64,000 bases of DNA from Gerris lacustris (GCA_951217055.1 OX578280.1:64613633-64677632), one strand, 5' to 3'; counted from the first letter of the stretch, positions 11,168-23,320 are shown. Program-made: numbers and translations. Notes: generated by a model from the sequence alone, not told the origin.

Positions 11168-12606
11168 TGTTTTTCACTAAAAACTCGATATAAACAGTTA
11201 CTTTAATAAAAAAACAGCAAATTAGTTTTGTTAAATGTAAACAAACTCGCTAATCGTGCGTAAAGCTGAAGAATTCCTCTTCTTTACCGCGCTAGCGTGG
11301 TAAAGAAAAGGAATTATTCAGAACTATGAGACGCGCATGCGCAATGAATACAAGTACGTAAATAATCACTTTCTACGCATCTAAACTAATGTATATAACT
11401 AATGTTTATATTTCGTATCAATCGTAGATAGAAATGTAAACAAACTTTCCTGTATAAAAATCAAAAGTTGATATTGTCACAATGGCGACAGATAACATAT
11501 TGAGGGACTTATTAATCTTATAGAAAGGTATCATTGGCGTGAATTTTAACTCAATCGGCGAAATAGATTAGAAATTATTTAGCATTATTAGTTTCAAAGA
11601 CAATATTTTCAAAATGGTGGCAGATATCATAACGAAATTTAGTGGAAATGATTTTCTTGTAACGAGGTATTAATCTTATAATTGTTGCAAATTTCAGCGC
11701 AATTGGATTTTTTACTGACTCAGAAAAATGGGTTAATGAAGACACAAATTTATGATTGTCCGGGAAGTACAATTACAAGTAAGGACTGATTTTTTTTTAC
11801 CAAGTTTTAACTCTCTACCTTGAAAACTGTGGGAGTTATGCGTGATAAAGATAGACGATCTAATGATACGAAATATAAACATTCTATCTCTGTTTAGACG
11901 TTTAGAAAGTAATTTTTTAGGTACCCGTTATTCATTGCGCATCGCGTTTCAAAATTCCTCTTCTTTCCGCCCTTGTGCGGTAAAAAAGAAAAATTCTTCA
12001 CCTTAAAGCACGATTAGCGAGTTTGTTTACAGTTAATAAAACTGATTTGCTGTTTGTTTATTTAATAGTATATTATGTTACAAGGCTGTGAAGTGAGTTT
12101 TTTCTTTACCGCGGCAATTACAATATTGTTATAAATATTGCCAAGGTAAAGAAAAAACACTTCAAAGTCGCGTAGCATATGCTATTTTTTCCGAGGTAGC
12201 AGACAATGAAAAAACATTAAATATTAATCACTAATCAATATATAATAATAACAAATATTAGTACATACTTAAGACTTAAAAAAAGAAACCTTAAAATGAG
12301 GTTACACTATAAGAAAAGATAAACAAAACGCATTGACATCTAGCGGATTTTTATCGTACTAGAAGCATTTCTACAAAGACTGCAGCACTACTAACGGAAG
12401 TTTTGACAACTACCCGCCGTAAAGAAAAAATCTTTTAGTGCCTAGGACGTAAAAGATTTTTTCTTTACAGCTAGGAGTAATAAAAAGATTTTTTAAGTCC
12501 ACGTAATGAAAAAATGGATTTTTATGTTTTTTAGGCTCTAAAGTTACTATTTCACAGCCTACCACGGAAAAAATAACTTTTTATATCGAGTTTTTAGTGT
12601 AAAACA

Positions 12607-12735
12607 ATGATTGATTTATGTCATTATGACGAAAATGAGAAGAATAATACGCCTCGCGAAATAATTAATTCAGCAGAAAATACAACTAATGAATTAATGT
12701 CATCATTATCAAAAGAGAAATACGAACTTACGTAG
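12607..12735 (+). pseudogene. Short conserved frame, right arm copy (42 codons)
   Basis: This is the counterpart of 11006-11167, reading outward on the other arm. The shared core includes DEN..NNTP.EIIN, then NTTNELM.SLS.E.YELT. A stop follows immediately, where the left copy continues for 11 more residues. A repeat insertion begins about 15 bases further on and may postdate the stop. The function is unknown. It may be a captured first exon rather than a gene. Confidence 0.35.
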
Positions 12736-12749
12736 AGGAAGTTTATTAA

Positions 12750-13258
12750 ATATTGCTTCCGAGCTTACCGAAGGTAACGGAAGCATTGTGTTCACTTTTG
12801 AGAACGAAAAACTTTTATGCCTCCGAATGGTCTCGTGTCTGTCTGTCTGTCGGTCTGTGTGTCCGCGAATTATGAAACGTGCAACGATAACTTGAGTAAA
12901 TGTCGACCGATTTTGATGAAATTTAGTAGACATGTTCATTTTACCAATGCCGAGGACGAGTTCGTTGGACAACGTTATCCGTTTAAGTGTTCACGCGCAA
13001 CGCTCGCGTCAACGTGAACTTCAAATTTAAAATTGGAATTTTAGTTCGGGAAAAGAATCAAAATTCATCTATTTAACGAGACAAATTTTTTTTTCAAATA
13101 CAAGTTTTTAGTAAAATTAACAGCGACACCGCTGTGAAGTGTTAAAGATCGCAAAAAACTATTGATAATTTTTACATAATAAACAATAAAGTAATATAAC
13201 AATAAAGTACATGATAGGATGCGAGGAAGCTATGTGCCACACTAATTGGCAGTCTATT
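12750..13258 (+). repeat. Dispersed repeat inserted in the right arm of the palindrome
   Basis: It starts GCTTCCGAGCTTACCGAAGG and ends near GAGGAAGCTATGTGCCACAC, the same start and end words as the repeat at 39785-40340. It contains a GTCTGTCTGTCGGTCTG run followed by ACCGATTTTGATGAAATTTA. From about 12810 to 13130 it is the reverse complement of part of the 52151-53850 repeat. The insertion postdates the palindrome because it interrupts the arm alignment. Confidence 0.7.
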
Positions 13259-13406
13259 TTATTCTGTATTTATTCTTAAAATCCAACAATCGTGGATAAA
13301 GTACGGTACGCAACTCGTGCGAAAACTGCATTTTGCATGCACGTGTGGTTTTTCTACACTCGCATGCGAAATGCTACTTTCCGCACTAGACGCGTAATGT
13401 ACTATT

Positions 13407-14143
13407 TCCTATATACCTTAGGATAAGGTAAGGAAAAGTAAAAATAACAGCAGCTATTTTGAAACTCACGTCGTGAAAATTATTTACGATCTACATCATT
13501 CTACACTAACTTGTATTCTCAAGAGAGGACTTAGGTGATCATGAGGAATGAGGAGGAAGGGGCTTAACCTCGACAAGGTCGCCAACTTAAAAAAAACCCT
13601 TTGTACTTCAAGTCACGTAAATAGAAGGAGTAGGGGGGAATCTGATGTGAAGCAATTCTTCTACTAGTGCAGCAGACTTTAAGAGTAAGCACCGTACTAA
13701 ATTTGAATGCTTTACTCTGCAATTGTCCAGAGTTATATTGGGCAATATAACTTTATGGGGGTGACTTTATAACTAAGCGCATCAAACTTATAAATATTCC
13801 ACGGATAGAAAATCTTAATATTTTTTTTTTATGTAACACCTTACTTTGTATAAATCTTGATAGTGCATTAACTTAGCGGTGAAAATCTCAGGTTATTTTT
13901 AGGGAAATAAATTGTAAGCAATAAAAAAAGTAATTTTAAATTTACCATGTTTTAGGTGGTAAACGTGACTAAATACAAACAAGAATAAAGCACCTTGTGA
14001 TCTCTTGTTTCTAAAGCATTTAAAATAATAAGCGTCGAAATGAAAAACAGTGATTGTGAGTTTTTGAAATTATTATAATCATATATATATAAAACTAAGA
14101 GTGACAGTGACAATGACTGACTAACTGACTGACTGATCACTAA
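13407..14143. other. Spacer, nothing recognised
   Basis: No coding motif or repeat boundary is visible. A TATATATATAAAACTAAGAG(TGACAG) stretch near 14082-14107 resembles a Helitron-type 5' end, but no partner end was found. Confidence 0.4.
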
Positions 14144-14163
14144 AGGTGGGATTCCTATGCTGC

Positions 14164-14332
14164 GTCTGACGCAGGTTAGAGGGTTTCCTATGCATGCGTC
14201 AGACGCAGTGCGGCTGACGCAGGTTAGAGGGTTTCCTATGCATGCGTCAGACGCAGTGCGGCTGACGCAGGTTAGAGGGTTTCCTATGCATGCGTCAGAC
14301 GCAGGTTAGAAGGTATCCTATGCATACGTTCA
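14164..14332 (+). repeat. 48-bp minisatellite, about 3.5 copies
   Basis: GACGCAGGTTAGAGGGTTTC begins each unit at 14168, 14216 and 14264, exactly 48 bp apart, with a partial diverged unit after that. Each unit contains the palindrome GCGTCAGACGC. It sits just inside the left end of the Harbinger-like relic, so the expansion arose from subterminal sequence. Confidence 0.92.
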
Positions 14333-14380
14333 GTTGATCTGCGGCCTCGGTAGTGAGAGGTTGACAATAATGAGTGTCCG

Positions 14381-14539
14381 CGATTTGAAATTGTACTGGA
14401 ACTAATAAGTCAGGGTAATGCTGCTGCACACCCTATTTTCAAATCAAGAATTGAGGAAGGTTGTTTTGAGACACTTATCAATCGGCACTTGTTGAAGGAT
14501 GAGAAAAAAGTTCGGGAATATTTCAGGCAAAACAAATAA
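14381..14539 (+). pseudogene. HARBI1-like transposase N-terminal fragment
   Basis: A 52-codon stretch ending in TAA reads RFEIVLELISQGNAAAHPIF, then KSRIEEGCFETLINRHL, and finishes DEKKVREYFRQNK. This resembles the N-terminal region of insect HARBI1-type (PIF/Harbinger) nucleases, where GxFxxLINRHL and EKFREYFR precede the DDE domain. No start codon opens this frame (an ATG lies upstream in another frame), and the DDE nuclease domain is absent, so it is a truncated relic. The family call is from memory. Confidence 0.55.
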
Positions 14540-15029
14540 AAAAAGAATATTAACAATCTTCTGCACTTATTGACTACCACATTTTGGTGTTCGTTTTACT
14601 AATGAAGGGTGAAACCAATCGAAAATTGTTGATGAAATTGTCTTCGTTCATTCGCATATAGTTTAATAAATCATCTTTATAGGAATGTCTCAATTCACGC
14701 AACTAAGACATGTGTGAACTAGTGTCTCTTTCTTGGAGCCACTTCTTCGACCAAAATCTTTTTCTTTTCTTTACTGATTCACTATAATTAACCCATAATA
14801 CGTACAGCGCACAACGTTTACTTCTAAGCATTCAGTTAAAATCGACAGATATCGGCCTGCGCAGGCATTTATCGCACAGTGTATGGTGCATACAGGCACA
14901 GATCTGTAGGTAGTTCTTTACGATTGCCTGCAGGCGGTGGACGGGTGTGGTGGTTTGAGATTTTGGCCTTACGATAATCGTATACGATGACGGCCTGCAG
15001 TTAAACTGTAAATGTGTGGGACCCTTTAA

Positions 15030-16560
15030 AGTCCAATTTCTATTCAGTGTTCAACGTTAAAGTAGGCAATTTCCTTTCAAGCTGATACAAACAGGGAAAC
15101 GGAGTTTCTCCAGGATTAGAACTAAGGAGTCTATTTAAAGGAATAACACAAACTGTCTCTCTACTTAAATTGTAATGAATTTAACATCAAAGCAGCTTTT
15201 ACTCTTCAAAAGATCATCATCTTTATAGCGGAAGAAGAAGAATTACATTAATAAAAAGATTTAGTGAAAAGCGGGTATACTTCATGTTGGAGATCGTTTG
15301 AGTCTCACGTCGTGTTATTCCTTTAAGATGACCTCCATAGTCGCTCCCATATGTAACAGACTATTTAAAATATTAATTTTGTTTTCAGATTATTTTCGGG
15401 TGTTCTAATAAAACCTCGTTTGCACTACTATAATGCTCTTACGAGAAACTTATCGTGTCAATCACCTTGGCAGTACTGTCATGAAAGTGTGCAGTCAATA
15501 CGCGTTTCTGAGACGAGTGTGACAGTATTGATATTCAACATGGCCGAAACAGAGCTAGTAGCAGTAGAAGCAAAAGAAGTAGAAAGATATAGATGAAACA
15601 TTAACAGGTTTTCAGGTATATAACCAACAAAATACATCTTGTATACTATAAGAGCGAGATATTTTCTCAGTCCTTTCCAACTAGCAGAAGTGGGTGAACC
15701 ATCTTCCACTATGGTGCTGCTCAACTGTCCAAAAATGGAACTAAAGTAGGGTAAACAAACCCAACCTCCATTCTTCTGACTTGTTACCCAATTTACCTAC
15801 CTCCGAAAAACTCCGAAATTTACTCGAATCGACCAAGAAACTAGTTACACGAGTAAAATTAATCAAGAAACAAGTAACACGAATTTCTTACTCGTGTTAC
15901 TTGTCATCAAATGAGCAATTTAACATTCTACTCCCTTACCATAGATTTAGGATTTATACAAAGTCTTAATTATGGAACAGCCAATCAGGAGACTTCCTAA
16001 TCCAATGGGTTTACTATTGGCTGATTGGAGAATCTATCTTAAACTGCCTGGATTCTAATTTAAGGAGTTGTTCCAAAAAGGAGCCGATCAGGAGCCCTAG
16101 TTTGGAATTAGGGATGACCGTCGGTGCCTCTTTGGTTGTAGGTATGCATAAGCGCATTAGTTAAGTCCGAAAGTGGTCAGGGAATTAAGAGCCCAGGCCA
16201 TTCACTAAGCTGGTGTAAGGGTTTTTTGTTCGAACTGCACTTTTACCTGAAACCGGACCACGAATGTTCAATTTAAAAATTTGCATTAACAAAAAAAAAA
16301 AAATAACCTTTTTGCTAAACATTTGGCAAAAAAAGGCCATTCTATGACGTTTATGCGTAAAATGGCTATTTTATGACAAAATCATATGACTATGTCGTTT
16401 ATGACTTTTTCCCGTCTATGTTTATAACTGTAGCTCTTTTCGACAGCTAACAGGGATTAGTTCCTTCTTTAGATGGAACTAATCCTCCCAACTTTACCCT
16501 GAGAAGCCAGGAGCTTTACCCAGGAACTTTACCCTGAGTAGCCGGTAGCCGAGCGTCGCT
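15030..16560. other. No gene; short repeats and one hairpin
   Basis: An 81-codon minus-strand frame (15479-15724) has no recognised domain. CCAATCAGGAGACTTCCTAA and an inverted partial copy (TTGGCTGATTGGAG) surround 15980-16030. A perfect 11-bp stem, GGATTAGTTCC (16454-16464) with GGAACTAATCC (16475-16485), forms a hairpin with a 10-base loop. ACTTTACCCTGAG occurs twice near 16490-16540. Confidence 0.45.
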
Positions 16561-16609
16561 ACTGTCTACAGTGACGGATTTAGGGGGGGGGGGGGGCAGG
16601 GGGGGTAGC

Positions 16610-17625
16610 CTGCCCCGGGCGCCGGGTTGGAGGGGGCGCCCACGCCGAGCTAGCCTTCTTTTTTTTTGTACTTCAAAAAATAAAGTGCAAGTCCTAAAAT
16701 TGGCGCAAAACGCCCCCAGAAAGGAAGCCAGACGAAATATTAAAGGTGTTCCCTATTTCATTTCCATTTTTAATTTTTTTGAACGATTTGACAAAGGGCG
16801 CCATTAGAACAACAGATATTTGCAAAGTGTGTAACTGTTATTGCTATAGTCTTAGGGCGCCTTTGGATCAAGGGCGCCAAGGAACATAATATTTGGAAAA
16901 TAATTCAAATTGAATGGATTAATTTACTCCTTTTAAAGTCGACTCAATGAATTTGATAAAGGGCGCCATTTGAACAACGGATATTATCAAGGGCGCCCAG
17001 TATCAAACAATATTGAAAACCCATCTCAGTTAATCCAGTAATTACTGAAATATTTATATTTTCGCTAATTTGCAAACTGTGTAACTGTTATTGCTATAGT
17101 CTTAGGGCGCCTTTGGAGCAAGGGCGCCATGGAACATAATATTTAGAAAATAATTAAAATTGAATGGATTAATTTACACCTTTTAAAGTCGACTAAATAA
17201 ATTTTACAAAGGGCGCCATTAAAACGACAGATATTATCGAGGGCGACCAGTATCAAACAAGATTGGAAATCCATCTCAATTAATCCAGTAAATACTGAAA
17301 TATTTATATATTCGCTAATAACTTGCAAAGTGTGTAGCTGTTATTGTTATAGTCTTGCGTAGGGCGCCTTTGTAGCAAAGAGGAATCAGCAAGGACGCCA
17401 AGAGATAAAAAAAGTTTTGGAAAATAATGCAATTGAATTGGTTAATTAAACACTTATTATAGTTTACTCAATGAATTTGACGAAGGGCGCCCTTGGAGCA
17501 ACAGGAAATCAGCAAGGGCGCAGCCGAGAAACAAAAAATGTTTGGAAACCAATGTTTCCATAATAAAAAAAAATTACACGCCTTGTAATTTTTTTTGGGC
17601 GCCTTTGGCGCAATAGAAATCTGCA
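16610..17625 (+). repeat. GGGCGCC motif array inside hAT 5' region
   Basis: At least 12 exact GGGCGCC words plus several one-base variants recur between 16617 and 17600, most preceded by A or AA. They ride on longer direct repeats with a period of roughly 245 bp, for example AATTGAATGGATTAATTTAC near 16908 and 17157. GGGCGCC is nearly palindromic. Subterminal motif clusters bind transposase in some hAT elements, so a binding-site role is plausible but inferred. Confidence 0.8.
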
Positions 17626-18079
17626 GGGGTGCTAAGAAATAAAAAAGTTTGGAACCCACAGTATATTAATACATTAAAAGTCAAAACCGTATTATTCAAA
17701 ACCTTGTATACGTAATTTTGCATTTGCCCATGCATTGAACTTAGACATATGATTTTTCAATTTTAATTTTTTGATGTGACTCCAACATGGAAAATTTTTA
17801 AGAGGATTCGCAAAAAAAAGAAATATCATTATACATATTCTGTATTTCGGGGGGTAACCCTACCACCCGGTTTGAGCAGGTAAACGCGGTTGGGGATATA
17901 AATCCGTCGGCGGTAAAACGGAGGAACTTGCTATGGTTGAGGAGATAAGAATAAGGATTTTATTGCAATAGAATAATTCGCAGAAAGGAAAGGATTACGC
18001 TTGGTAATGGGGAATTTCTAGTCACCTATTCGTGCAAATTATTTTCAGAGCAGGCTTTTTCCCATATGGCTAAGGAGGA

Positions 18080-19545
18080 AGGTCTCACGTAGTGGAAGAA
18101 GTTAAATAAAAAAATTTCAGAACACGAAAAATCCTTAAGCTACAAAAAGTTTTTGTTCTTGGAAAACATTAGTGGTTTCTCTAAATAAAGGAGGAATTGA
18201 CAGAAAACTACAGGAACAAATATCGCAGGAAGAGAATCGCTGGAAGTCAGTTTTATATGCCTTTCTTGATGTAATTATGCATTTGGCCTATCAAGGCAGT
18301 GCTTTTCGAGGATCGGATCACGGATGAAAAGCCTTGACTTTGGTGATCCCAGTAGTGGAAAGTTCTTAAACAGCGTGACTTACTCTTCTTCTTAGTCTTA
18401 GCGTGACATACTTTAAGCTCTTAAACACCATTACTCTCTCGATACCACACCCCAACTACGAGAACACATAATCCGCCCTAAAAAAGGTCAGCCACTTTTC
18501 GCACAATATCCAAGGAGTTTTTGGATATCATTGCAACAAAAGTAAGAGGAAAAATTCTGAGTGACTTAAGAGAAGCAAAGTATTTCTCTGTCATGTTTGA
18601 CTGTAAGCCTGATGTTAGCCACTTGGAGCAAATGTCTCAAGTCATTAGGTACGTAAACTTAAGTGCGGGCCAGAGATTTACGAGAATTTCATTGATTTTT
18701 TTCAGTTATTTAGAAGACGGGTGGCACTTTCTGAAGTAATAACCAAAAAACTCAAAAGTGATGGTTTGGATTTTAAGATCTGTGGAGGGCAGTTATATGA
18801 CAATGGTCCTAACATGGCTGGAAAGTACAAAGGTGTTCTAACCCGTTTGCAGGAAAATAAAAATAATGCTCTTGCATATTTCGTACCCTGTGCTGCATAT
18901 TCACTAAAATTAATTGGGGTCAATGCTGCGAGCGTCACTCATGAAGCAGAAACTAACTTTGGAGTTTTAAATTGTCTTTATTCATTCTTAGCAGAATCAA
19001 CTAATAGGTGGGGAAGTTTTGCTCAAAAACATACCTACCTCTCTCAAGCTACAGAGTGGAACTAGGTGGTCAACAAAGCGGGAAGCTGTAATAGTTATTT
19101 ACAAGCATCAAGGAGGAATTATTACTGCTTTAAATGATATGGTAGCATGTTTGACTTCAAGTTCTGAAACAAAACCAGAAGCTAGGAGTCTTTTAAAAAG
19201 TATTAGCACTTTTGAATTTGTGATATTTTCTTGCTTCTGGTTCAAGGAGCTAACTAGGATTGACATTGTCAACAAACTCCTCCAGAAAAAAGATATCACA
19301 ATTGCTCTATCAGTTCTCCACATTTACCACCTTATGCAGGAGGAAACTAGGGAAAATAATGCAAGAGATGCAGTCACTGAAGCTAAGACCATAGCTGAAG
19401 GCCTTAACATAGATCATCAATTTAAAGAGGTGCGTAAACGAAAAAAAAAGAAAAGGATGGCTGATGAAATATGTAAAGATGAAAGTAATGAATGGACACC
19501 AGAGACGAGGTTTCAAATAATGGACCACATCCTAAGTTCTCTCTA
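18080..19545 (+). pseudogene. hAT transposase relic, ZMYM1-like / DUF4371 type
   Basis: Recognisable segments occur in family order but in several frames. ISEHEKSLSYKK is near 18115. LAYQGSAFRG is near 18285-18312. VRGKILSDLREAKYFSVMFD is near 18545-18600, and SHLEQMSQVIRYV near 18620. From 18721, SEVITKKLKSDGLDF leads into YDNGPNMAGKYKGV. From 19045, SGTRWSTKREAV begins the last segment, which runs to 19543. At least two frameshifts (near 18715 and 19045) and several stops interrupt it. The usual C-x2-H motif reads CAAYSLKL, with the His replaced. No C-terminal hAT dimerisation domain is visible. The protein would have cut and rejoined the element ends, but this copy cannot. Confidence 0.88.
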
Positions 19546-19849
19546 AGGATTAGAAGGGTAACTCTTACAGCGTGAAAGCTAATATGTAGGATTGAGAGAA
19601 GAGTATGACGTTAATAAGACAATAGAATAATTCAAAGACGTTGTCTTTTTCAATTAGGGAATAATTGTTTTGAGGGAGGGGTAGCTTTATGAATAATATG
19701 ACTGGTTATTATAACATTTACGATTGAGGAGTGTTTATTGCAATATCACGGCCAATTGGTTTTTTCTTTCTATTTTAACGTCGTAAAAAAACCGAGATCA
19801 GGGGGGGGGGGGGGGGGGCGGAAAGCCTAGATCCGTCACTGACTGTCTA

Positions 19850-20020
19850 TTTCAAAGTATATAGTAAAGGATGTCTTCCTCTCTAACCTTAGGAATCCTC
19901 ACACAAGAGGGAAGTTAACTATCCACTCTGTGTTTTCTCTGAACATGTGTTTTTGCGTGGTACTAGGCGCGATAGTTGTTGTGTCTGCTGCCAGTGGTCA
20001 CTCAAGTATCTCGTCAATTA
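19850..20020. other. Spacer, nothing recognised
   Basis: Short unique-looking sequence between the hAT element and the next MITE. Confidence 0.4.
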
Positions 20021-20199
20021 AAGCCTCGTCCAGACTGCCGAATCGAACAGAGGAAACGAGCCGAGCATTGGTGTCTGCGCATGCCCAGTCTAAAGTGCAC
20101 CTGCGCATCTTAGTCTGAGCGCAATGCTCAGCTAGTTTCGGCGCAGAGACCAATGCTCAGCTAGTTTCCTCTGTTCGGTTCGGCAGTCTGGACGAGGCT
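20021..20199. mobile_element. MITE with long inverted ends, TTA flanks
   Basis: The ends AAGCCTCGTCCAGACTGCCG and their complement at 20160-20200 match over more than 30 bp (through GAACAGAGGAAAC). The flanks are compatible with a TTA/TAA duplication, with one base of ambiguity. The interior has CGCATGCCCAGTCTAAAGTG and GCGCAATGCTCAGCTAG, shared with 38114-38232 and with the hairpin at 5256. Size and target suggest PIF/Harbinger-like. Confidence 0.82.
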
Positions 20200-20202
20200 T
20201 TA

Positions 20203-21450
20203 TATTCGAGGTAATGTGATGGTGTCTCGACATTGCGACAGGGCATGACTAAAAAGTTGTCTGTATGGTGGCAGCTTATTGTGATAGTTGCTCTTCTGGC
20301 AACAACTGACGCAAGCACTATGGTCGTGATAAACATAGAAAGCAATTTTTTTCTTCCTTGATGATTTTACACCTAGAAGATAAAACACCCTGGGTTTCAT
20401 CAGTTTGTTTATTGTTTTCGATGTTTTATATTAATTTTTAGTTTTTTTACATTCGTTATTAAACAAACACTTTCCTAATTTCTTGAGGGCTAAACTCTAT
20501 TAGTTAATTATTCTAATTATTCTATTTTCGGACCTGTCCGATAGACTTTAAAATTGTTTTTTTCTACTTAAGGACATATTTATTTTATTAGAGAATTCAA
20601 TCAATTTTTATACAAAATTCAAAACATATATATTGCACGTATTCATTCAAATTTAATAAACTATTCATATATCAGCAATTCAGTGATAATAAAATACATG
20701 CATATGTGATGAAATTGAAATCGTGGAATATGTAAAATAATAATTTCTGATACTGAAGTTTGAACAACAGTTTTAATCTTTAATAATTCTCTTTGCACCT
20801 GGCACCTGATTAATAAACCTTTGATTGTGAAATTGTCAATTCTGACTGATCTCTATCAGATCCGTATGAAAATTCAGTTTAGAAGTCACCCAGCTTGATG
20901 TTGAACCATACGAAGAGATTTATCATTCAGAACATTAAAGGGAACATCTATGCAGAATGTCAAAAGGATTCAAACCTTCAATCCATACAAATTTACTGAA
21001 TTTGAAACTGTCATATGACCTTAAATCTCTATTGATAACACATAAGTTTGTGATATGTTATGAACGAGAGTTAATAGTTTTGTTTCATATTTTATAATCA
21101 CCAAGACGAACGAACTACTCAATATCTTTTGATTTTTAACTATCAATATCTTTGTTTTGCTTTTGTTCAATACGAGATAACGATAAATTAACATACACGC
21201 TAGACTTTCAGTCCGTTGAACATTTCACCTAGAACAAAACGTTAGAATTTTGGTCAGAAAATACCAAAGACTACAACAATTCTTTTAGCCTTTGGGATTT
21301 TTAATCAGCTATAAAATCCTTAAAAAGATAGCACCAAGCCGAGATCGATAACTGTCCACTTTTTGTTAATTTTCTTGCCTACATATCATTTTTACCCTCT
21401 TTCCACGGGGCCACATTGGCCTTTGCTCCAGTTTATCAATAGAAATTATA
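20203..21450. other. Spacer, no gene recognised
   Basis: AT-rich sequence with no conserved frame, inverted end or tandem repeat that I could find. Frames of 62-66 codons near 20157-20400 mostly overlap the MITE and its edge. Confidence 0.45.
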
Positions 21451-21453
21451 TTA

Positions 21454-21653
21454 GCTCTTTCACACGGGCCGCGCTGCCATTCCTGGTGGCGCGGCAAACA
21501 CGAGAGCCACCAAAGTCTGCACCAAGCTAGTTAGTTTCTTGCCTTTTTTGAGTGCAACCAGTTTCTTTTCTTTCTTCTTTCTCAACACTCTGTTTGATGG
21601 CGCTGCCAGATCCGTGGTGATGCAACTCTGGTATTCCATGTGTGAAAGAAGCC
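21454..21653. mobile_element. 200-bp MITE, TTA target duplication
   Basis: The ends GCTCTTTCACACGGG (left) and GGCTTCTTTCACACATGG (right, read inward) are inverted copies with a one- or two-base slip. TTA lies directly outside each end (21451-21453, 21654-21656). The GC-rich inner parts (GCGCTGCCATTCCTGGTG near the left, GGCGCTGCCAGATCCGTGG near the right) are related. PIF/Harbinger-like by target and size. Confidence 0.78.
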
Positions 21654-21710
21654 TTACTAAATGTAGAAAGAAGATTTCATTGATAATTTTGTTAATCTTC
21701 ATAATAATAT

Positions 21711-22855
<1,145 letters not shown>

Positions 22856-23019
22856 TTAAGATTTAGATTATGAAGATAAAACAAATAGATATTTCAAACT
22901 ATAGACCCTAACTATTTGAAATATTCTGCCAATTAATGTGGCATATCCTTGCATTTTACTTTCTTTAATGATTTTATACTATAAAACCAATTATAGTCAA
23001 ATTTATTCAATCCCCCCGT

Positions 23020-23320
23020 TTTTTAAAATCTGTCAAAATTGTTTAGATTTTGAGCTCAGATGGTTGAAATTAATCTGGGGCTAAAGATGGGCTACTTTCG
23101 ACAAACACAATACAAATTTCATAAAAATCAGATGTGTATACTTTTGAAGATATAGGTGTAAATAAATGTATGTTTGCGCGTATGTGAAAGTAAAAATAAA
23201 AGGGCACAGAAGGTCGAAACTTATATGGGACCATCAATGGGCTATCTATTACCACCAAAATTTCAATAAACATTTTAATTACAAACCGACAGAAAGACAA
23301 GGAACCGGCAAGGTCCATCA
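23020..23320 (-). repeat. Dispersed repeat module B, reverse orientation
   Basis: It contains GAAATTAATCTGGGGCTAAA, GATGGGCTACTTTCGACAAA and GATATAGGTGTAAATAAATG, the reverse of words in 39785-40340 and 48075-48425. The two overlapping frames of 60-83 codons are incidental. Confidence 0.7.

Larger units (their letters stand above)
10877..13406. mobile_element. Large nested-palindrome DNA element, arms over 300 bp
   Basis: The left end AATAGTACATTACGCG and the right end are complementary, and inverted similarity continues for about 300 bp. Left arm 10877-11200 pairs with right arm 12575-12750 plus 13259-13406, the right arm being split by a later repeat insertion. Inside lies a second inverted pair (about 11205-11420 with 11835-12060), and inside the right half further hairpins built on TTCTTTACCGC / GCGGTAAAGAA (12095-12155, 12418-12472). 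GGCTGTGAA at about 12083 is inverted at about 12551. No full transposase is present. The family is unknown to me, and the target duplication is unclear. Confidence 0.75.
14144..15026. mobile_element. PIF/Harbinger-like relic
   Basis: TAA flanks both proposed ends (14141-14143 and 15027-15029), and the terminal words AGGTGGGATTCC and AAGGGTCCCACA (read inward) are weakly alike. The interior holds a HARBI1-like coding remnant at 14381-14539 and GCCTGCAGGC / GCCTGCGCAGGC palindromes near 14850-14935. The ends are diverged, so the boundaries are provisional. The coding remnant is the stronger evidence. Confidence 0.45.
16569..19841 (+). mobile_element. hAT element, end to end, 8-bp target duplication
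   Basis: The left end CAGTGACGGATTTAGG (16569-16584) and the right end, complement of CAGTGACGGATCTAGG (19826-19841), differ at one base in 16. The host sequence ACTGTCTA occurs exactly at 16561-16568 and 19842-19849, the 8-bp duplication expected of hAT. Length is 3273 bp. Both ends are followed inward by G/C-rich stretches with long G-tracts on the plus strand. The 5' third is a GGGCGCC-rich array, the 3' half a decayed ZMYM1-type transposase. An exact duplication beside a broken gene implies movement by a transposase supplied elsewhere, or decay after insertion with lucky preservation of the duplication. Confidence 0.95.
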
